64,000 nt of DNA from contig JADJXG010000001.1 of assembly GCA_016715965.1 (NCBI GenBank), forward strand, positions 2,051,501 to 2,115,500, written 5' to 3'. Positions 44,903-56,700 of this stretch are shown one piece after another. Positions within the stretch are counted from its first letter, which is position 1. Each line of letters begins with the position of its first letter. A program made the translations under genes and the position numbers. The notes under the pieces were generated by a model. The model was not told where the DNA came from and ran no database searches. It saw only the letters and a list, made by a program, of their open reading frames with translations. This DNA is from Saprospiraceae bacterium (GTDB lineage Bacteria > Bacteroidota > Bacteroidia > Chitinophagales > Saprospiraceae).

Positions 44903-46285
44903 ATGGAATATACCTTCAAAACCCTGGCTGAGCCATTCAGAATTAAAATGGTAGAACCCATTCAGGGAACTACCTTTTCCCATCGAGAAGAAGTCCTTTG
45001 CAATGCAGGTTACAATCCTTTTTTGCTAGATTCAAAAGATGTCTACATTGATTTATTGACCGATTCTGGCACGGGAGCCATGAGCCAATCCCAATGGGCC
45101 GGGATGATTGTAGCCGACGAAAGCTATGCAGGTGCAAGTAGTTGGATCAAACTTGAGAAGGTAGTGAAGGATTTAACTGGAATGCCTTATGTATTGCCAA
45201 CGCATCAGGGAAGGGCCGCGGAAAGAATATTGTACGGTTTATTGGGAGGTTCTGACAAGTTATTTTTAAGCAATACCCATTTTGATACCACCAGAGCCAA
45301 TATCGAATATACTGGAGCCACCGCATTGGATTTGATTCCTGAGGAGGCTTTAGATCAAAACCTTTATCTCCCTTTCAAAGGAAACATGGATCTTCATAAA
45401 CTGGAGTATCAGCTCCGGAATCAAACCAGGAAGAAAGTTGCAGCGGTCATTCTAACGGCTACCAATAATTCTTCCGGAGGTCAGCCTGTCAGCATGGAAA
45501 ATGCCAAGGGAGTGAGGGATTTGTGCAATCGCTATGGCGCAATGATGATCATCGATGGCTGTAGAATTGCAGAAAACTCCTATTTTATCCATCACAGAGA
45601 AGAAGGATATCAAAATACAAGCTATGGAGAAATCGCTCGTGAAATGCTATCCATGGCAGATGCTTTTGTCATGAGTGCCAAAAAAGATGGAATGGTCAAT
45701 ATGGGAGGCCTGCTTTGTATGAAAGACAAAGAACTCAACCTGAAATGCATAAATCAACTCATTATATCGGAAGGATTCACCACCTACGGAGGATTGACGG
45801 GCAGAGACATGGAGGCGATGGCCATAGGCTTGCAGGAAGTTTTCGAAGAAGACTATTTGCACTATCGCATTCGCAGTACGGCCTACCTGGGTGAAAAATT
45901 AAAAGCCAAAGCTGTGCCTGTTATCTGGCCCATAGGAGGACACGCGGTGTACATCGATGCTGCCAGCTTGTTTCCAAAAATTCCCATTGATCAATATCCC
46001 GGACAGGTATTGGTTTGTGAACTTTATAAAATTGCAGGTATCAGATGTGTTGAAGTGGGGAGTGTGATGTTTGGTAAATACGACCTCAATGGAAAGTTGA
46101 TTCCTGCTCCAAAGGAATTGGTCAGATTGGCCATTCCGAGAAGAGTGTACACCCAAAGTCACATTGATTATGTACTGGAGGCGTTTGACTATATTTTGAA
46201 AATGAAAGACGCTACAACAGGTTATCAAATCATTTATGAGCCTCCTTTTTTAAGACATTTTACAGCTAGATTTGAAAAACTTTAG
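44903..46285 (+). CDS. tnaA: Tryptophanase (tryptophan indole-lyase)
   Basis: 460 residues of the beta-eliminating lyase family: a PLP enzyme that splits L-tryptophan to indole, pyruvate and ammonia in the cytoplasm. Landmarks: LLDSKDVYIDLLTDSGTGAM near residue 40, PTHQGRAAERIL near 100, and the PLP-Lys region SAKKDGMVNMGGLLCMKD near 255. Tyrosine phenol-lyase is the alternative. Two positions favour tryptophanase: the C-terminal LRHFTARF has His, where phenol-lyases have Phe, and CVEVGS stands where phenol-lyases have the phenol-binding Arg (MERG). It starts 28 bp after a good promoter and is followed within five bases by an OsmC gene. I see no TnaC-like leader peptide in the 440-bp spacer. 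Confidence 0.92.
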   Translation: MEYTFKTLAEPFRIKMVEPIQGTTFSHREEVLCNAGYNPFLLDSKDVYIDLLTDSGTGAMSQSQWAGMIVADESYAGASSWIKLEKVVKDLTGMPYVLPTHQGRAAERILYGLLGGSDKLFLSNTHFDTTRANIEYTGATALDLIPEEALDQNLYLPFKGNMDLHKLEYQLRNQTRKKVAAVILTATNNSSGGQPVSMENAKGVRDLCNRYGAMMIIDGCRIAENSYFIHHREEGYQNTSYGEIAREMLSMADAFVMSAKKDGMVNMGGLLCMKDKELNLKCINQLIISEGFTTYGGLTGRDMEAMAIGLQEVFEEDYLHYRIRSTAYLGEKLKAKAVPVIWPIGGHAVYIDAASLFPKIPIDQYPGQVLVCELYKIAGIRCVEVGSVMFGKYDLNGKLIPAPKELVRLAIPRRVYTQSHIDYVLEAFDYILKMKDATTGYQIIYEPPFLRHFTARFEKL

Positions 46286-46289
46286 AAAG

Positions 46290-46727
46290 ATGGAAACACA
46301 TGAATATAGGGTAAATCTTGATTGGGATAAAGGCCGCACAGGGACACTCAGTTCTCCGGAATTAAAATCTTCCATCATGGTGGCCACACCTCCACAGTTT
46401 TCTGGTGGGCTTCCTGATATTTGGTCTCCGGAACACCTTTTTACAGCTTCGGTAGTAAGTTGTTTTATGACGACATTTTTAGCTATAGCAGAAAATTCAA
46501 AGTTTGAATTTTTAAATTTTCAATGCAACGCAATGGGAGTATTAAGCAATAAGGAAGGCAAGTATGCAATGACCAGTATTTTTCTTCACGCACAGTTGAC
46601 CATCAAGGACCAGTCCTTATGGGAAAAAGCCAAACGCTTGCTTGAAAAATCAGAAAAACTTTGTCTGATCAGCCAGTCAATTCATACGGAAGTTACTTTG
46701 GATATTGAGATAATCTTTTCTGCTTGA
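46290..46727 (+). CDS. OsmC/YhfA-family protein
   Basis: 145 residues from ATG 46290 (an upstream TTG lies inside tnaA and is less likely). The fold landmarks of OsmC proteins are there: PDIWSPEHLFTASVVSCFMTTFLAIAE around residue 45-70, with a Cys, and a second Cys in SEKLCLISQSI near 130. OsmC-type enzymes use such paired Cys residues as thiol peroxidases for organic hydroperoxides. Separated from tnaA by only four bases, it should be co-expressed. A protective role against oxidised or reactive products of tryptophan/indole or cysteine cleavage is a guess. Confidence 0.88.
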   Translation: METHEYRVNLDWDKGRTGTLSSPELKSSIMVATPPQFSGGLPDIWSPEHLFTASVVSCFMTTFLAIAENSKFEFLNFQCNAMGVLSNKEGKYAMTSIFLHAQLTIKDQSLWEKAKRLLEKSEKLCLISQSIHTEVTLDIEIIFSA

Positions 46728-47072
46728 CAACAAATGGCACAAGGATTCTGGAAAAGGGTAGATGCTATGCAGAGCATTGCAAAAAAAACGATGGTAGAAC
46801 TTAATCTGGTTTAGTTAACTGCCATCTATTTGCTCAGGCTGCAATGGATTCAAAAGCAGGCACCACTTGGATCTAAGTTTTTTAAACTATGCTGTAAAAA
46901 TAAAATCAACTATTGTGTTAATTATTTATGCACCGGCCTTGCTTCTATTTCAAAATTTCTTATTCGCTGGAGAATGTTTAATTCTATAATAGATTTGACT
47001 TTAAGAGAAATTTTTTCATAGAAAAAAAAACACGCCAATTGTCTTGGCAAATGTTCGGGCATGACAACCACA
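46728..47072. other. Spacer after osmC
   Basis: AT-rich; a 63-codon frame (46830-47021) gives a Lys/Phe/Leu-rich peptide with no recognised feature. No RNA gene seen. Confidence 0.5.
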
Positions 47073-47110
47073 AAAAAAAATCCAACGGTGTTTCCACCCC
47101 TCGGATTTTA
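47073..47110 (-). terminator. Terminator of the S9 peptidase gene
   Basis: On the minus strand AAAATCCGAGGGGTG pairs, with inner mismatches, to CACCGTTGGATTTT around a GAAA loop, followed by a T run. It lies just downstream of the stop at 47131. Confidence 0.65.
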
Positions 47111-47130
47111 TTTTTCGATTTATTTTTTAA

Positions 47131-49791
47131 TTAATCTTGTAAAATGCCGGTAATGATCGCACCTCCCATGTCCGGATTGACCATCCTGTATTTGATCGTC
47201 ATTGGATTTGCAGATTTTGAAATCCAATATTTAATTTCACCGCCATCGCCATTTGCTGGTTTGATTTGGACCAAATGACAATCTTTTCCCTTTACGATTT
47301 CACTTCCAATGACTTCAACAACCATCAATTTTTCCTTCATTTTTTGTAAATCAGTGTTGATGATCATGCTTTTGTAATCCGGTGCAAGCGGAAGACTTGC
47401 GATCAGCACAAACTGCGCTGGTCCATCCGCAAAACATTCATCCATGGTGGCAATTTTAATGGGTGTGTTGGTGCCATTCATGGTCATCTGTCCTTCGACA
47501 CCGGTAGGGGAATAATTGATTTTCATTTCCATCGATCCCTGACTCAATTCTCTTTTTATGGCACTCAATTTGGATTTACTGAAAACACCTTCATCATACA
47601 CTTTACCCATCGGGGTCTCCATGGCACTGCTCAACCTCCAGCTGATACTGTCATCTGTGATATCTACCACTTCTCTAAATTCCATGGTCTTTCCCATCGC
47701 CTCAAGTTTGACATCATAACTAAATGTGCCTTCTTTCAATTCTCTGGCAGGTGTGGCCTTTTGAACCTGAGAAAGATCCTCTTGCTGAATTAATTGAACT
47801 GTTGCGATGTCCACCGTTATTTCTTTTAGTCTTTTGGCAACTTCATCGGTCATATCTTCCTGGGCACGGCCACCAAGATGTTTGGCTAAAAATTTTTCGG
47901 CAGACGCAATATAAGCCATATGATTCACAGGTCTGGCGAAACCGTGCCCTTCATCCGGAGCAAGAATGTATTCCACCGGGAGATTTTTATCCCTCATCGC
48001 GATCACGATCTGATCGGATTCTGCTTTTTTGACCCTGGGGTCGTTGGCTCCCTGCACGACCATCAAAGGAACTTTGATCTTATCGACGGAGTATAGAGGA
48101 GATTGTCTTTTAAGTTGGGCAGCTCCCATCTCGTTGGTAGGATCGCCCATCCTTTCGTGAAATATTTTTCTTCCCGCTTCCCAGTAGGGTGGAATAGACT
48201 CCAACAAAGTTAGCAAACTGGATGGTCCTACGATGGATACGCCGCAGGCGTACACATCCGGTGTAAAAGTAAGTCCTGCAAGGGTAGCATATCCGCCATA
48301 AGAGCCTCCCAAAATACCCACTCTTTTGGCATCCACCATACCTTTTTTAACCAAATGCTGGACTCCCCAGGTGATGTCATCCTGCATCTTGTCACCCCAT
48401 TGTTTATTTCCAGCATCGATGAATTTTTTACCAAATCCTGTAGAAGCTCTGAAGTTGGGCTGCAAAACGGCGTATCCGCGATTGGACCATAATTGGGCAT
48501 AGGAATTATAACCCCACTGATCTCTGGCCCAGGGGCCTCCATGAGGTATGACAAGCAAGGGTAGATTTTTTTGAGGAAGACCTTTTGGCAAAGTTAAATA
48601 AGCCTGTATCTCCAATCCATCGGAAGATTTATAGCGGATGGAAGTCATTGGAGCCAGGTCATCAATGGGCATCTTGGGTCTTGGCCTGTACAGGAAGGTG
48701 GTTTTTTTGGACATTCTCTCATAGAGGTATTTTGAACCCGGATCGGTATCTGAATATACGGAGATGAGCCAGGTATTCTCGTCCTTGGTGCTGTTGTCAA
48801 ATCCTATTTCCATTCCCTTAAATTGTTTTTGAAGCATTTTATACTCTTCTTCAAACCTTTCATCTTTCCAGTAAATTCTTTGTTTGTCGCCTTCGTAAAA
48901 AGTAGCAACCAACTTGTTGGTAACATCAGAAAACATGGCCCTTCCGAAATCCACTTTTTTTTCTGGATCTGACTCCACCAGAGTTTCCGCTTTGGTATTG
49001 ATATTGAAAAGGACCAGCCGGCTCAGATCAGATCCAACATTGGTTTCCATATAGATTTGCTGTCCGTTTTCATGGAAATTGACTGGAGAAAAATTCTCCA
49101 ATACTCCGCAGGAATATATTTTGGTTAGCCCTGTGGGTTCGACCTTTAGAAGGTCAGTAGAGCCATCGGGATTGGATCTCATGGCAAGTCGAAGTTTATC
49201 CCTGCGATCGAAGATCCAGGCTACCATGCGATCGGTATTTTGTCTCAACATTTTTCGCTCTCCAGTGGATATTTTAATTTCGTACAAATCGTGCCAGGCA
49301 GGGTCGCGGTCGTTAAGTCCGACGTACATGAGGTCTGTGTTAGTTTTAGGAACGGCATAAATATAAGATCTCACATTTTTTAGATCTGTGAGATTTCTCG
49401 CTGGCGGGACCTCAGAGCCTTCGGCAGCTTTTTCGATGGGGTTAACCGCATAGACGTGGTAATTCTCATTTCCTCCCTTGTCTTGTACATAGAGGATATA
49501 CTTGCTGTCGCGACTCCAAAAATAGTTGCCAATGGGCCTTTTGGTGTCCGCGGTGATCGGAACAGCTGCGTCAAAGGCCTGGTTGGCTTTCTTGACCCAT
49601 ATGTTGCGGGTCCCGTTAAAGGGTTTTATAAAACTCATAAACTTGCCGTTGGGAGAGAGCTGGGCACCACTGATCTCAGGATCCCCAAAGAAAATCTCTC
49701 GATCGATGAGGGGCGGCTGTCCGGATTTTTTTTGAGCATGGACGAAGCTCAGGCAAAAACAGAGGAAGAGAATTGAGCAGATTCGTTTCAT
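47131..49791 (-). CDS. Exported S9 family (prolyl oligopeptidase-type) peptidase
   Basis: 886 residues. Signal peptide (MKRICSILFLCFCLSFVHAQ), then an N-terminal beta-propeller (about 25-385; SPNGKFMSFI, WSRDSKYILYVQD and similar blades). The alpha/beta-hydrolase domain spans ~390-665: HGGPWARDQWG, nucleophile Ser in GILGGSYGGYATLAG, Asp in VVQGANDPRV and His in APDEGHGFAR. An extra ~220-residue C-terminal beta-rich part (from about QEDMTDEVAKRLKEI) is not part of the usual S9 fold; its function is unknown. No T9SS tail, so a periplasmic location is likely. It should cleave short peptides as DPP/acylaminoacyl peptidases do. Confidence 0.92.
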   Translation of the reverse strand: MKRICSILFLCFCLSFVHAQKKSGQPPLIDREIFFGDPEISGAQLSPNGKFMSFIKPFNGTRNIWVKKANQAFDAAVPITADTKRPIGNYFWSRDSKYILYVQDKGGNENYHVYAVNPIEKAAEGSEVPPARNLTDLKNVRSYIYAVPKTNTDLMYVGLNDRDPAWHDLYEIKISTGERKMLRQNTDRMVAWIFDRRDKLRLAMRSNPDGSTDLLKVEPTGLTKIYSCGVLENFSPVNFHENGQQIYMETNVGSDLSRLVLFNINTKAETLVESDPEKKVDFGRAMFSDVTNKLVATFYEGDKQRIYWKDERFEEEYKMLQKQFKGMEIGFDNSTKDENTWLISVYSDTDPGSKYLYERMSKKTTFLYRPRPKMPIDDLAPMTSIRYKSSDGLEIQAYLTLPKGLPQKNLPLLVIPHGGPWARDQWGYNSYAQLWSNRGYAVLQPNFRASTGFGKKFIDAGNKQWGDKMQDDITWGVQHLVKKGMVDAKRVGILGGSYGGYATLAGLTFTPDVYACGVSIVGPSSLLTLLESIPPYWEAGRKIFHERMGDPTNEMGAAQLKRQSPLYSVDKIKVPLMVVQGANDPRVKKAESDQIVIAMRDKNLPVEYILAPDEGHGFARPVNHMAYIASAEKFLAKHLGGRAQEDMTDEVAKRLKEITVDIATVQLIQQEDLSQVQKATPARELKEGTFSYDVKLEAMGKTMEFREVVDITDDSISWRLSSAMETPMGKVYDEGVFSKSKLSAIKRELSQGSMEMKINYSPTGVEGQMTMNGTNTPIKIATMDECFADGPAQFVLIASLPLAPDYKSMIINTDLQKMKEKLMVVEVIGSEIVKGKDCHLVQIKPANGDGGEIKYWISKSANPMTIKYRMVNPDMGGAIITGILQD

Positions 49792-50797
49792 AAATGGAAG
49801 CGGGTTTGATTAAATAATAGCAAAGATAATAATATTTGGCTTGCACACAAGACTTTGCCATTTTATATCTTCCCTCATTTGTCCGACTAATATTTATTTC
49901 AAAAGGACGACGTAAATCAATTTTAAGAAATTAAAACACCTATCTATTATAATTATTTAAATATCTAGTGATATTAATTCTCTATGTACTATGAATATAA
50001 AAAAAAAAATTTAATTTTTTCTTTTAAAAATTTGGAATTATTATTTTCCTTTGCTGCGAAATTTTGCGATTCGTAATTTTTAATTACAGTGTTTCGCAAT
50101 ATGGCTGAGATTGAATGAAATTGGAAATTTGAAATTAGGATAACCGCTACTTCCGGTCAGCCGCATTACAGTTTCCAAAGTTTTTTTTTGATTGATTTGA
50201 ATTGATTCCTCAGGAGTCTTTAGTGTATGGGTTTATCCATTTTAAAACGGCACTAAAATTCCCGGGATTGGATCGGTTTGGGTCACTATGATTCTAAAAT
50301 TGTTGAAGAAGCATATGATCAATTTAAAATTGAAAGGGCTGCTTATTGTATTTATTCAAGTTGTTAAAAATTTATTCAAATTAAAAAACGGATATTTTTT
50401 AAACAATCCTATTTATCTACCCTTACGATTCAATTCTTCTTTTATTTTTTCTTCTACTTTTTTTGCTGCAGGATTAGACCCTGATCTTCTTTTGATGGAA
50501 CATCAGGACGTATCGCTACCACATCACCCTCAAGCACCAGCAGCTTTCTACATCAATCTAAAAAACATATTTGCAACAGCTACGCAGTCGGTTCAAAATG
50601 ATTTTTGTGCTGACTTTATATTTTTATCAAATTCGCAAGGATCTCATTCTTTATTGAAGACGGGTGATGATCGCTCATCATTTGATCATTTTAAAATTAA
50701 GTTTATATAAGCTCCAATTTTGGAGGCATCATCTAAACATTAACTATAGAATAAAAAGAAAAATCAACATATAATCTTGTAAATTAAAATTACAGCT
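49792..50797. other. 1-kb AT-rich spacer before the giant gene
   Basis: Poly-A/T tracts dominate (e.g. 49995-50050). A 140-codon frame at 50288-50710 yields an unlikely mix of Leu/Phe/Lys followed by Ser/His-rich sequence, and I do not regard it as a gene. CTCCAATTTTGGAG near 50712 is a short perfect hairpin. The giant gene's promoter should be here but no box stands out. Confidence 0.5.
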
Positions 50798-53700
50798 ATG
50801 TCTACTTGCGCTACTTCAACTCAGCAATTTAGATTGCTGCCAAAATCGGCATCTAAATTGCTTTCCCTTGTCTTTCTTTTTTTATCATTTGCAGAAATAA
50901 ATGGGCAAAAACTTAAGATCCATCCGGACTCTGTGCATAGTTTGAGGGTTAAGGAAACCCTTAAAAAGAATGCAGAAATCATTCGTTTTATGGAGAATAA
51001 GGGTCAGGTTCCGATTCCTGAAGTAAAGTATTATTTAGAGGGAAAACAAGGAACAGTCCTCGTAATGAACAACAAATTGAGATTTGTTGCCAATGATTAC
51101 ATTACGATGAAGAAAGAATCTCCTATGTTGAAAGATAAAGATAACAAGCCAGTGACAGAGGATGAGAAAATTCTGACCTCGCAACATAGTTTTTCTATGG
51201 AGTTTGTAGAATCCAATCCCAATCCAAAATTGGTATTGGGAAATTCTTTTTCTACCAGGTACAATTTCTTTTTAGGAACAGACGAAAGTAAATGGGTATC
51301 CGGGGTCAGTGCAGCAAAAGACATTACCCTCGAAGATGTTTATCCTGGAATTGACATCAGATTGTATAGCAACGAAGACGGTTCACTTGAATTTGACTGG
51401 GTGATGGAGCCCGGCGCAGATTACTCTAAGATTAACTTATTGTTTGATGGACAGGATAAATTATCTATCGGTAAGAAGGGTGAATTAAATGTTGGTTTAA
51501 GATTTAGAGACATCAAATTTAATATACCTGAATCTTATCAGGTTGCAGAAACTGGCAAAGTACCGGTTAATTTTGCTTTTAAAACTGATGACAATCACGT
51601 CAGTTTTAAAACCAATTCAAAAATTGATCCTCAATTGCCATTGGTTATTGACCCTACTTTGAGCTGGGGCACGTTTATGGATGGTAACGATCCGGATTTT
51701 GATCAATACCTTTTTGGTATTCAAGTGGATCCCACTGATGGAATCGTATATTGTGCAGGAGCATCAAATCGTCAGATCGCGACTGCTTCTCCTCCTTATG
51801 ATGCCAATGGATATAAAAATGTAATTACAGGTTTTGGTACCGGTGCGACTCCAAGGGTCGCTATGGTTTACAGGGTTAGTAGTAGCGGAAATGATTTGAT
51901 AGATTTGACCTTATATGGTCCGGATGCTGTAAGTGGATCAAATGAGGTCGCTGCTTATGCATTAAGTTTGTCAACAAATAATGTATTTATTGGTGGTCGA
52001 ACTACCGTCAATCTTCCCATGACAGGATCACCATTTGATGGTACAAGAAATGGTAATGACGGTTTTATCGCAGTCTTTTCTAAAGATCTGGGTACACTTC
52101 ATTACTCAACTTACATTGGAAGTACAGGAACAGAAAACCTGGGGGTTCCGTCTATCAGAGCACTCAGTGATAATTCATATATATTTTGTGCAACCGTGAC
52201 TGCGGCTTTAGACGCAGCTTACATTACCTCAGGGGTGGCAGATAATAGTTTCAGTGGTGATGCAGACGGATATATTGCTAAATTTTCTAGTTTTAATTCC
52301 ATCGACTGGGGCACCTATGTTGGAGGTGGAGAAGAAGAAACCCTTAACGACATTGAAGTTTTTGCTGACGGAAGAGTGGCTTTCGCTGGTTGGGGAAATA
52401 ATACAGACGCCAGCTTGACAGAAACCAATCCTGCTTCAAGTGGCAGTAATAGCAATGGCAACCTGGATGGATTTATCGGTGTGTTGAATAGCACCGGTAC
52501 AGCTTTTAATTACCGAGAGGAGATTGGGGGCGCTAACGCAGATCAATTTAATGACGTTGAAATTGTAAACGGATTAATTGCATTTACAGGTTCCGTTTCT
52601 TCAGGTTATCCTACAACTGGTGGAACCTATGATACAAGTCACAATGGAGAAACAGACGCGGTCGTAGGTGTTGTAAACAGTGCGGGTAGTTCGGGATACG
52701 CTGCCACCTTTTTCGGAGGACCTGGCAGTGAAATCGGATCCGGAGTTCAGCAAGTTTCTCAAACAAATTGTGATGGTTCGGTACAATCATTCTTATTGGT
52801 ATTTGGTACTGCAGAAGCTGGAATTCCTACTGTAAATATTGGAAGTGACCCATTCTATAACTCTAGTAATAGTGGTGGCTTGGATATGTTTTTTGCAGGT
52901 TTTAACCAATCGGTTACTACCCTTCAATACGCCACAAATATTGGCGGACAATACAATGACTACCTTGGGGATACAGGTGCACCAAGAGGAGCAAATCATC
53001 TATATGTTAAAGGTGCAAATATATTTGTAGGTACTACCACCCACAGCGCTTCTCATACCCCAACCGTGGTAAGTGGAGGATTCGATACACAAAAATCGAA
53101 CACCGGCAATCCTACCCAGGATGATACCCATGTGTTGTTTTCCATTTTATTTAATTCTTTGTTGGAATCTGATTATAGCGATGCACCGTCTAGCTATGGG
53201 GCGCCATCTCATACCCTGGATTGCGCGAATATCAGAATCAATTCTCTTGACTCTGAAGGTGCAGCGACTCCGGGTGCCAATGCCAATGGAGATGACAACG
53301 CGGGTATAGATGATGAAGATGGAATTTCAACATTCCCGATTTATCAGGCAGGAGGACCTCAAAACATCAGCGTTAATGTAAACAGTATCATCAATACCAC
53401 CGGATTGGCAGCTACTCTTTATGGCTGGATTGACTTTAACAATGACGGAGTATTTAATGCTTCCGAGTTAGCTTCAACTTCCGTTGCCAATGGATTTTCA
53501 GGAACGAAAACCTTAAACTGGACGGGTGTTACGGTTTCTGGTGCTCCATCGGGTCAATACTTAAGATTGCGATTGACTACAAACTCACTAAGCGATGATG
53601 GTTCGACTTCAACCCTTGATGAAAGATCAACTGCTTCGGCTTCAAACGGAGAGGTAGAAGATTACCTAATCTGTGTAAAACCAACTGCAGGAACAGATAA

Positions 53701-56700
53701 AACGGTCAGCTGTATTTCTTTGCCGGGCGGGTCTTCTACTATGACTGCTACTGGAACAGGAACTTGGACTGCACAGGCTGGAAATCCTGGTACGGCAACT
53801 ATCACAAATACGAGTTCGCCCACTACTACTATTACAAATTTCAGTGTTGCAGGTGATTATTTCTTTATTTGGACCAATTCCACTGCATGCGCAAAAGATA
53901 CTGTGAAAATTACCGTTACAGCTAAGCCAAATGCAGGAATTAACCAAAACGTAAATTGCGCGGTTTTACCTGGCGGTACAGCTACCATGGCGGCAGTTGG
54001 AAGTGGGACTTGGACTGCCCAGGTTGGCAACCCGGGTACTGCCTCTATAACGAATAGTACCTCACCTACCACAACCATCACCAATTTTTCTGTTGCTGGT
54101 ACTTATAATTTTATTTGGACCAACGCAAGCAATTGTACCGATACTGCAAGCGTGATCGTGACTGCCAAACCGAATGCGGGATCTGATCAAAATATAACTT
54201 GTTTGACTTCATTACCTGGTGGATCTGCCACCATGGCCGGAACCGGTTCAGGTACTTGGACTGCTCAGGCAGGAAATCCTGGAACAGCATCCATAACGAA
54301 TACTACTTCACCAACAACGACGATCACCAATTTTTCAGTAGCGGGCACCTATTATTTTATCTGGACCAACGCCAGTAATTGTACCGATACAGCAAGCGTT
54401 ACGGTGACTGCTAAACCAAATGCAGGAGCCGATCAAAATGTAAGCTGTGTGGTTTCATTTCCAGGTGGATCGGCTACCATGACCGGAACCGGTACCGGAA
54501 CTTGGACTGCCCAGGCGGGAAATCCGGGTACTGCATCGATCACCAATACAAGTTCACCAACGACAACCATCACCAATTTTTCAGCATTAGGTACCTATAG
54601 TTTTATATGGACCAATGGCAGCAATTGTACCGATACAGCAAGGGTCATTGTAACTTCCAAACCTGACGCAGGAGCCGATCAAAATGTAAATTGTGTAGCC
54701 TCCTTTCCCGGAGGAACTGCTACCATGGCAGCATCCGGTTCAGGAACATGGACTGCCCAGGCGGGAAATCCAGGTACATCTAATATTACAAATACAAGTT
54801 CACCAACTACAACAATCACCAATTTTTCAGTTGCAGGAACTTATTCTTATATTTGGACTAATGGTAGCAACTGTGCAGATACTGCCAGAGTCATTGTGAC
54901 TGCTAAACCAAACGCAGGAGCTGATCAAAATGTAAACTGTGTTGCATCTTTCCCTGGAGGATCTGCCACGATGGCGGCTACCGGAAGTGGAACTTGGAGC
55001 GCTCAGGCTGGAAATCCTGGAACTGCATCCATCACCAATACAAGTTCTCCAACCACAACAATAACCAGTTTTTCAGTAGCAGGTACTTATAATTTTATCT
55101 GGACCAATGGCAGCAATTGTACTGATACTGCGAGTATCGTTGTGACCGCAAAACCAAACGCTGGAGCTGATCAAAATGTAAACTGTGTAGCTTCATTTCC
55201 GGGAGGATCTGCTAGCATGGCAGGAACAGGTACTGGTACCTGGAGCGCTCAGGCAGGAAATCCTGGTACAGCATCCATAACGAATACTACTTCACCAACA
55301 ACGACGATAACCAATTTTTCAGTAGCGGGTACTTATAATTTTATCTGGACCAACGCCAGTAATTGTACCGATACAGCAAGCATTACGGTGACTGCTAAAC
55401 CAAATGCAGGAGTCGATCAAAATGTAAGCTGTGTGGTTTCATTTCCAGGCGGATCTGCAACCATGGCCGGAACCGGTACCGGAACTTGGACTGCCCAGGC
55501 GGGAAATCCGGGTACTGCATCGATCACCAATACAAATTCACCAACGACAACCATCACCAATTTTTCAGCATTAGGTACCTATAGTTTTATTTGGACAAAT
55601 GGCAGCAATTGTACCGATACAGCAAGGGTCATTGTAACTTCCAAACCTGATGCAGGGCCAGACCAAAATGTAAATTGTGTAACCTCTTTCCCTGGAGGAA
55701 CTGCTACGATGGCAGCTTCCGGAAGTGGCACGTGGACCGCACAGGCTGGCAATCCAGGTAGTGCAAACATCACCAATACTGGTTCACCCACAACTACCAT
55801 CACCAATTTTTCTGTTGTAGGCACTTATTCTTTTATTTGGACCAATGGCAGCAATTGTGCAGATACCGCCAGAGTGATTGTTACAGCCAAACCAAATGCA
55901 GGTGCTGATCAAAATGTAAACTGCGTGGCCGCCTTCCCTGGTGGTTCGGCTACTATGGCCGCAACCGGTACAGGCACCTGGAGTGCTCAGGCTGGTAATC
56001 CAGGTAGCGCATCGATCACGAATACGACATCACCAACTACTTCTATAAGTAATTTCTCTGTAGCAGGAACCTATCATTTTATCTGGACCAATGCAAGTAA
56101 TTGTACCGATACTGCGAGTGTGACAGTCACAGCCAAACCAAATGCAGGTGCTGATCAGAATGTAAACTGTGTGGCCGCCTTCCCTGGTGGTTCTGCAACC
56201 ATGGCCGGAACCGGCACAGGTATCTGGAGTGCTCAGGCAGGAAATCCTGGAACAGCATCTATCACAAATACCAGTTCACCAACTACAACCATAACCAATT
56301 TTTCTGTAGCGGGTACTTATAATTTCATCTGGACCAACGCCAGCAATTGCACAGATACAGCTAGTGTGACCGTGACTGCCAAACCAAATGCAGGTGTTGA
56401 TCAAAATGTAAGCTGTGTGATTTCATTTCCAGGAGGTTCGGCTACCATGGCCGGAACCGGTACAGGAACATGGACTGCTCAGGCTGGTAATCCGGGATCG
56501 GCATCCATCACCAATTCAGGTTCACCAACAACAACTATAACTAACTTCTCAGTAATTGGGACATATAGTTTTATTTGGACGAATGGTAGTAATTGTACCG
56601 ATACAGCAAGGGTCATTGTAACTTCCAAACCTGATGCAGGACCCGATCAAAATGTAAATTGTGTGGCTTCCTTCCCAGGAGGCTCTGCCACCATGGCTGG

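Noticed and set aside
44903..46285. Tyrosine phenol-lyase instead of tryptophanase
   Set aside because: The C-terminal LRHFTA His and CVEVGS in place of the phenol-binding Arg region fit tryptophanase better.
50288..50710. 140-codon frame before the giant gene
   Set aside because: Composition changes abruptly from Lys/Leu/Ile to Ser/His-rich, no recognisable domain, and it lies in a poly-A/T spacer.
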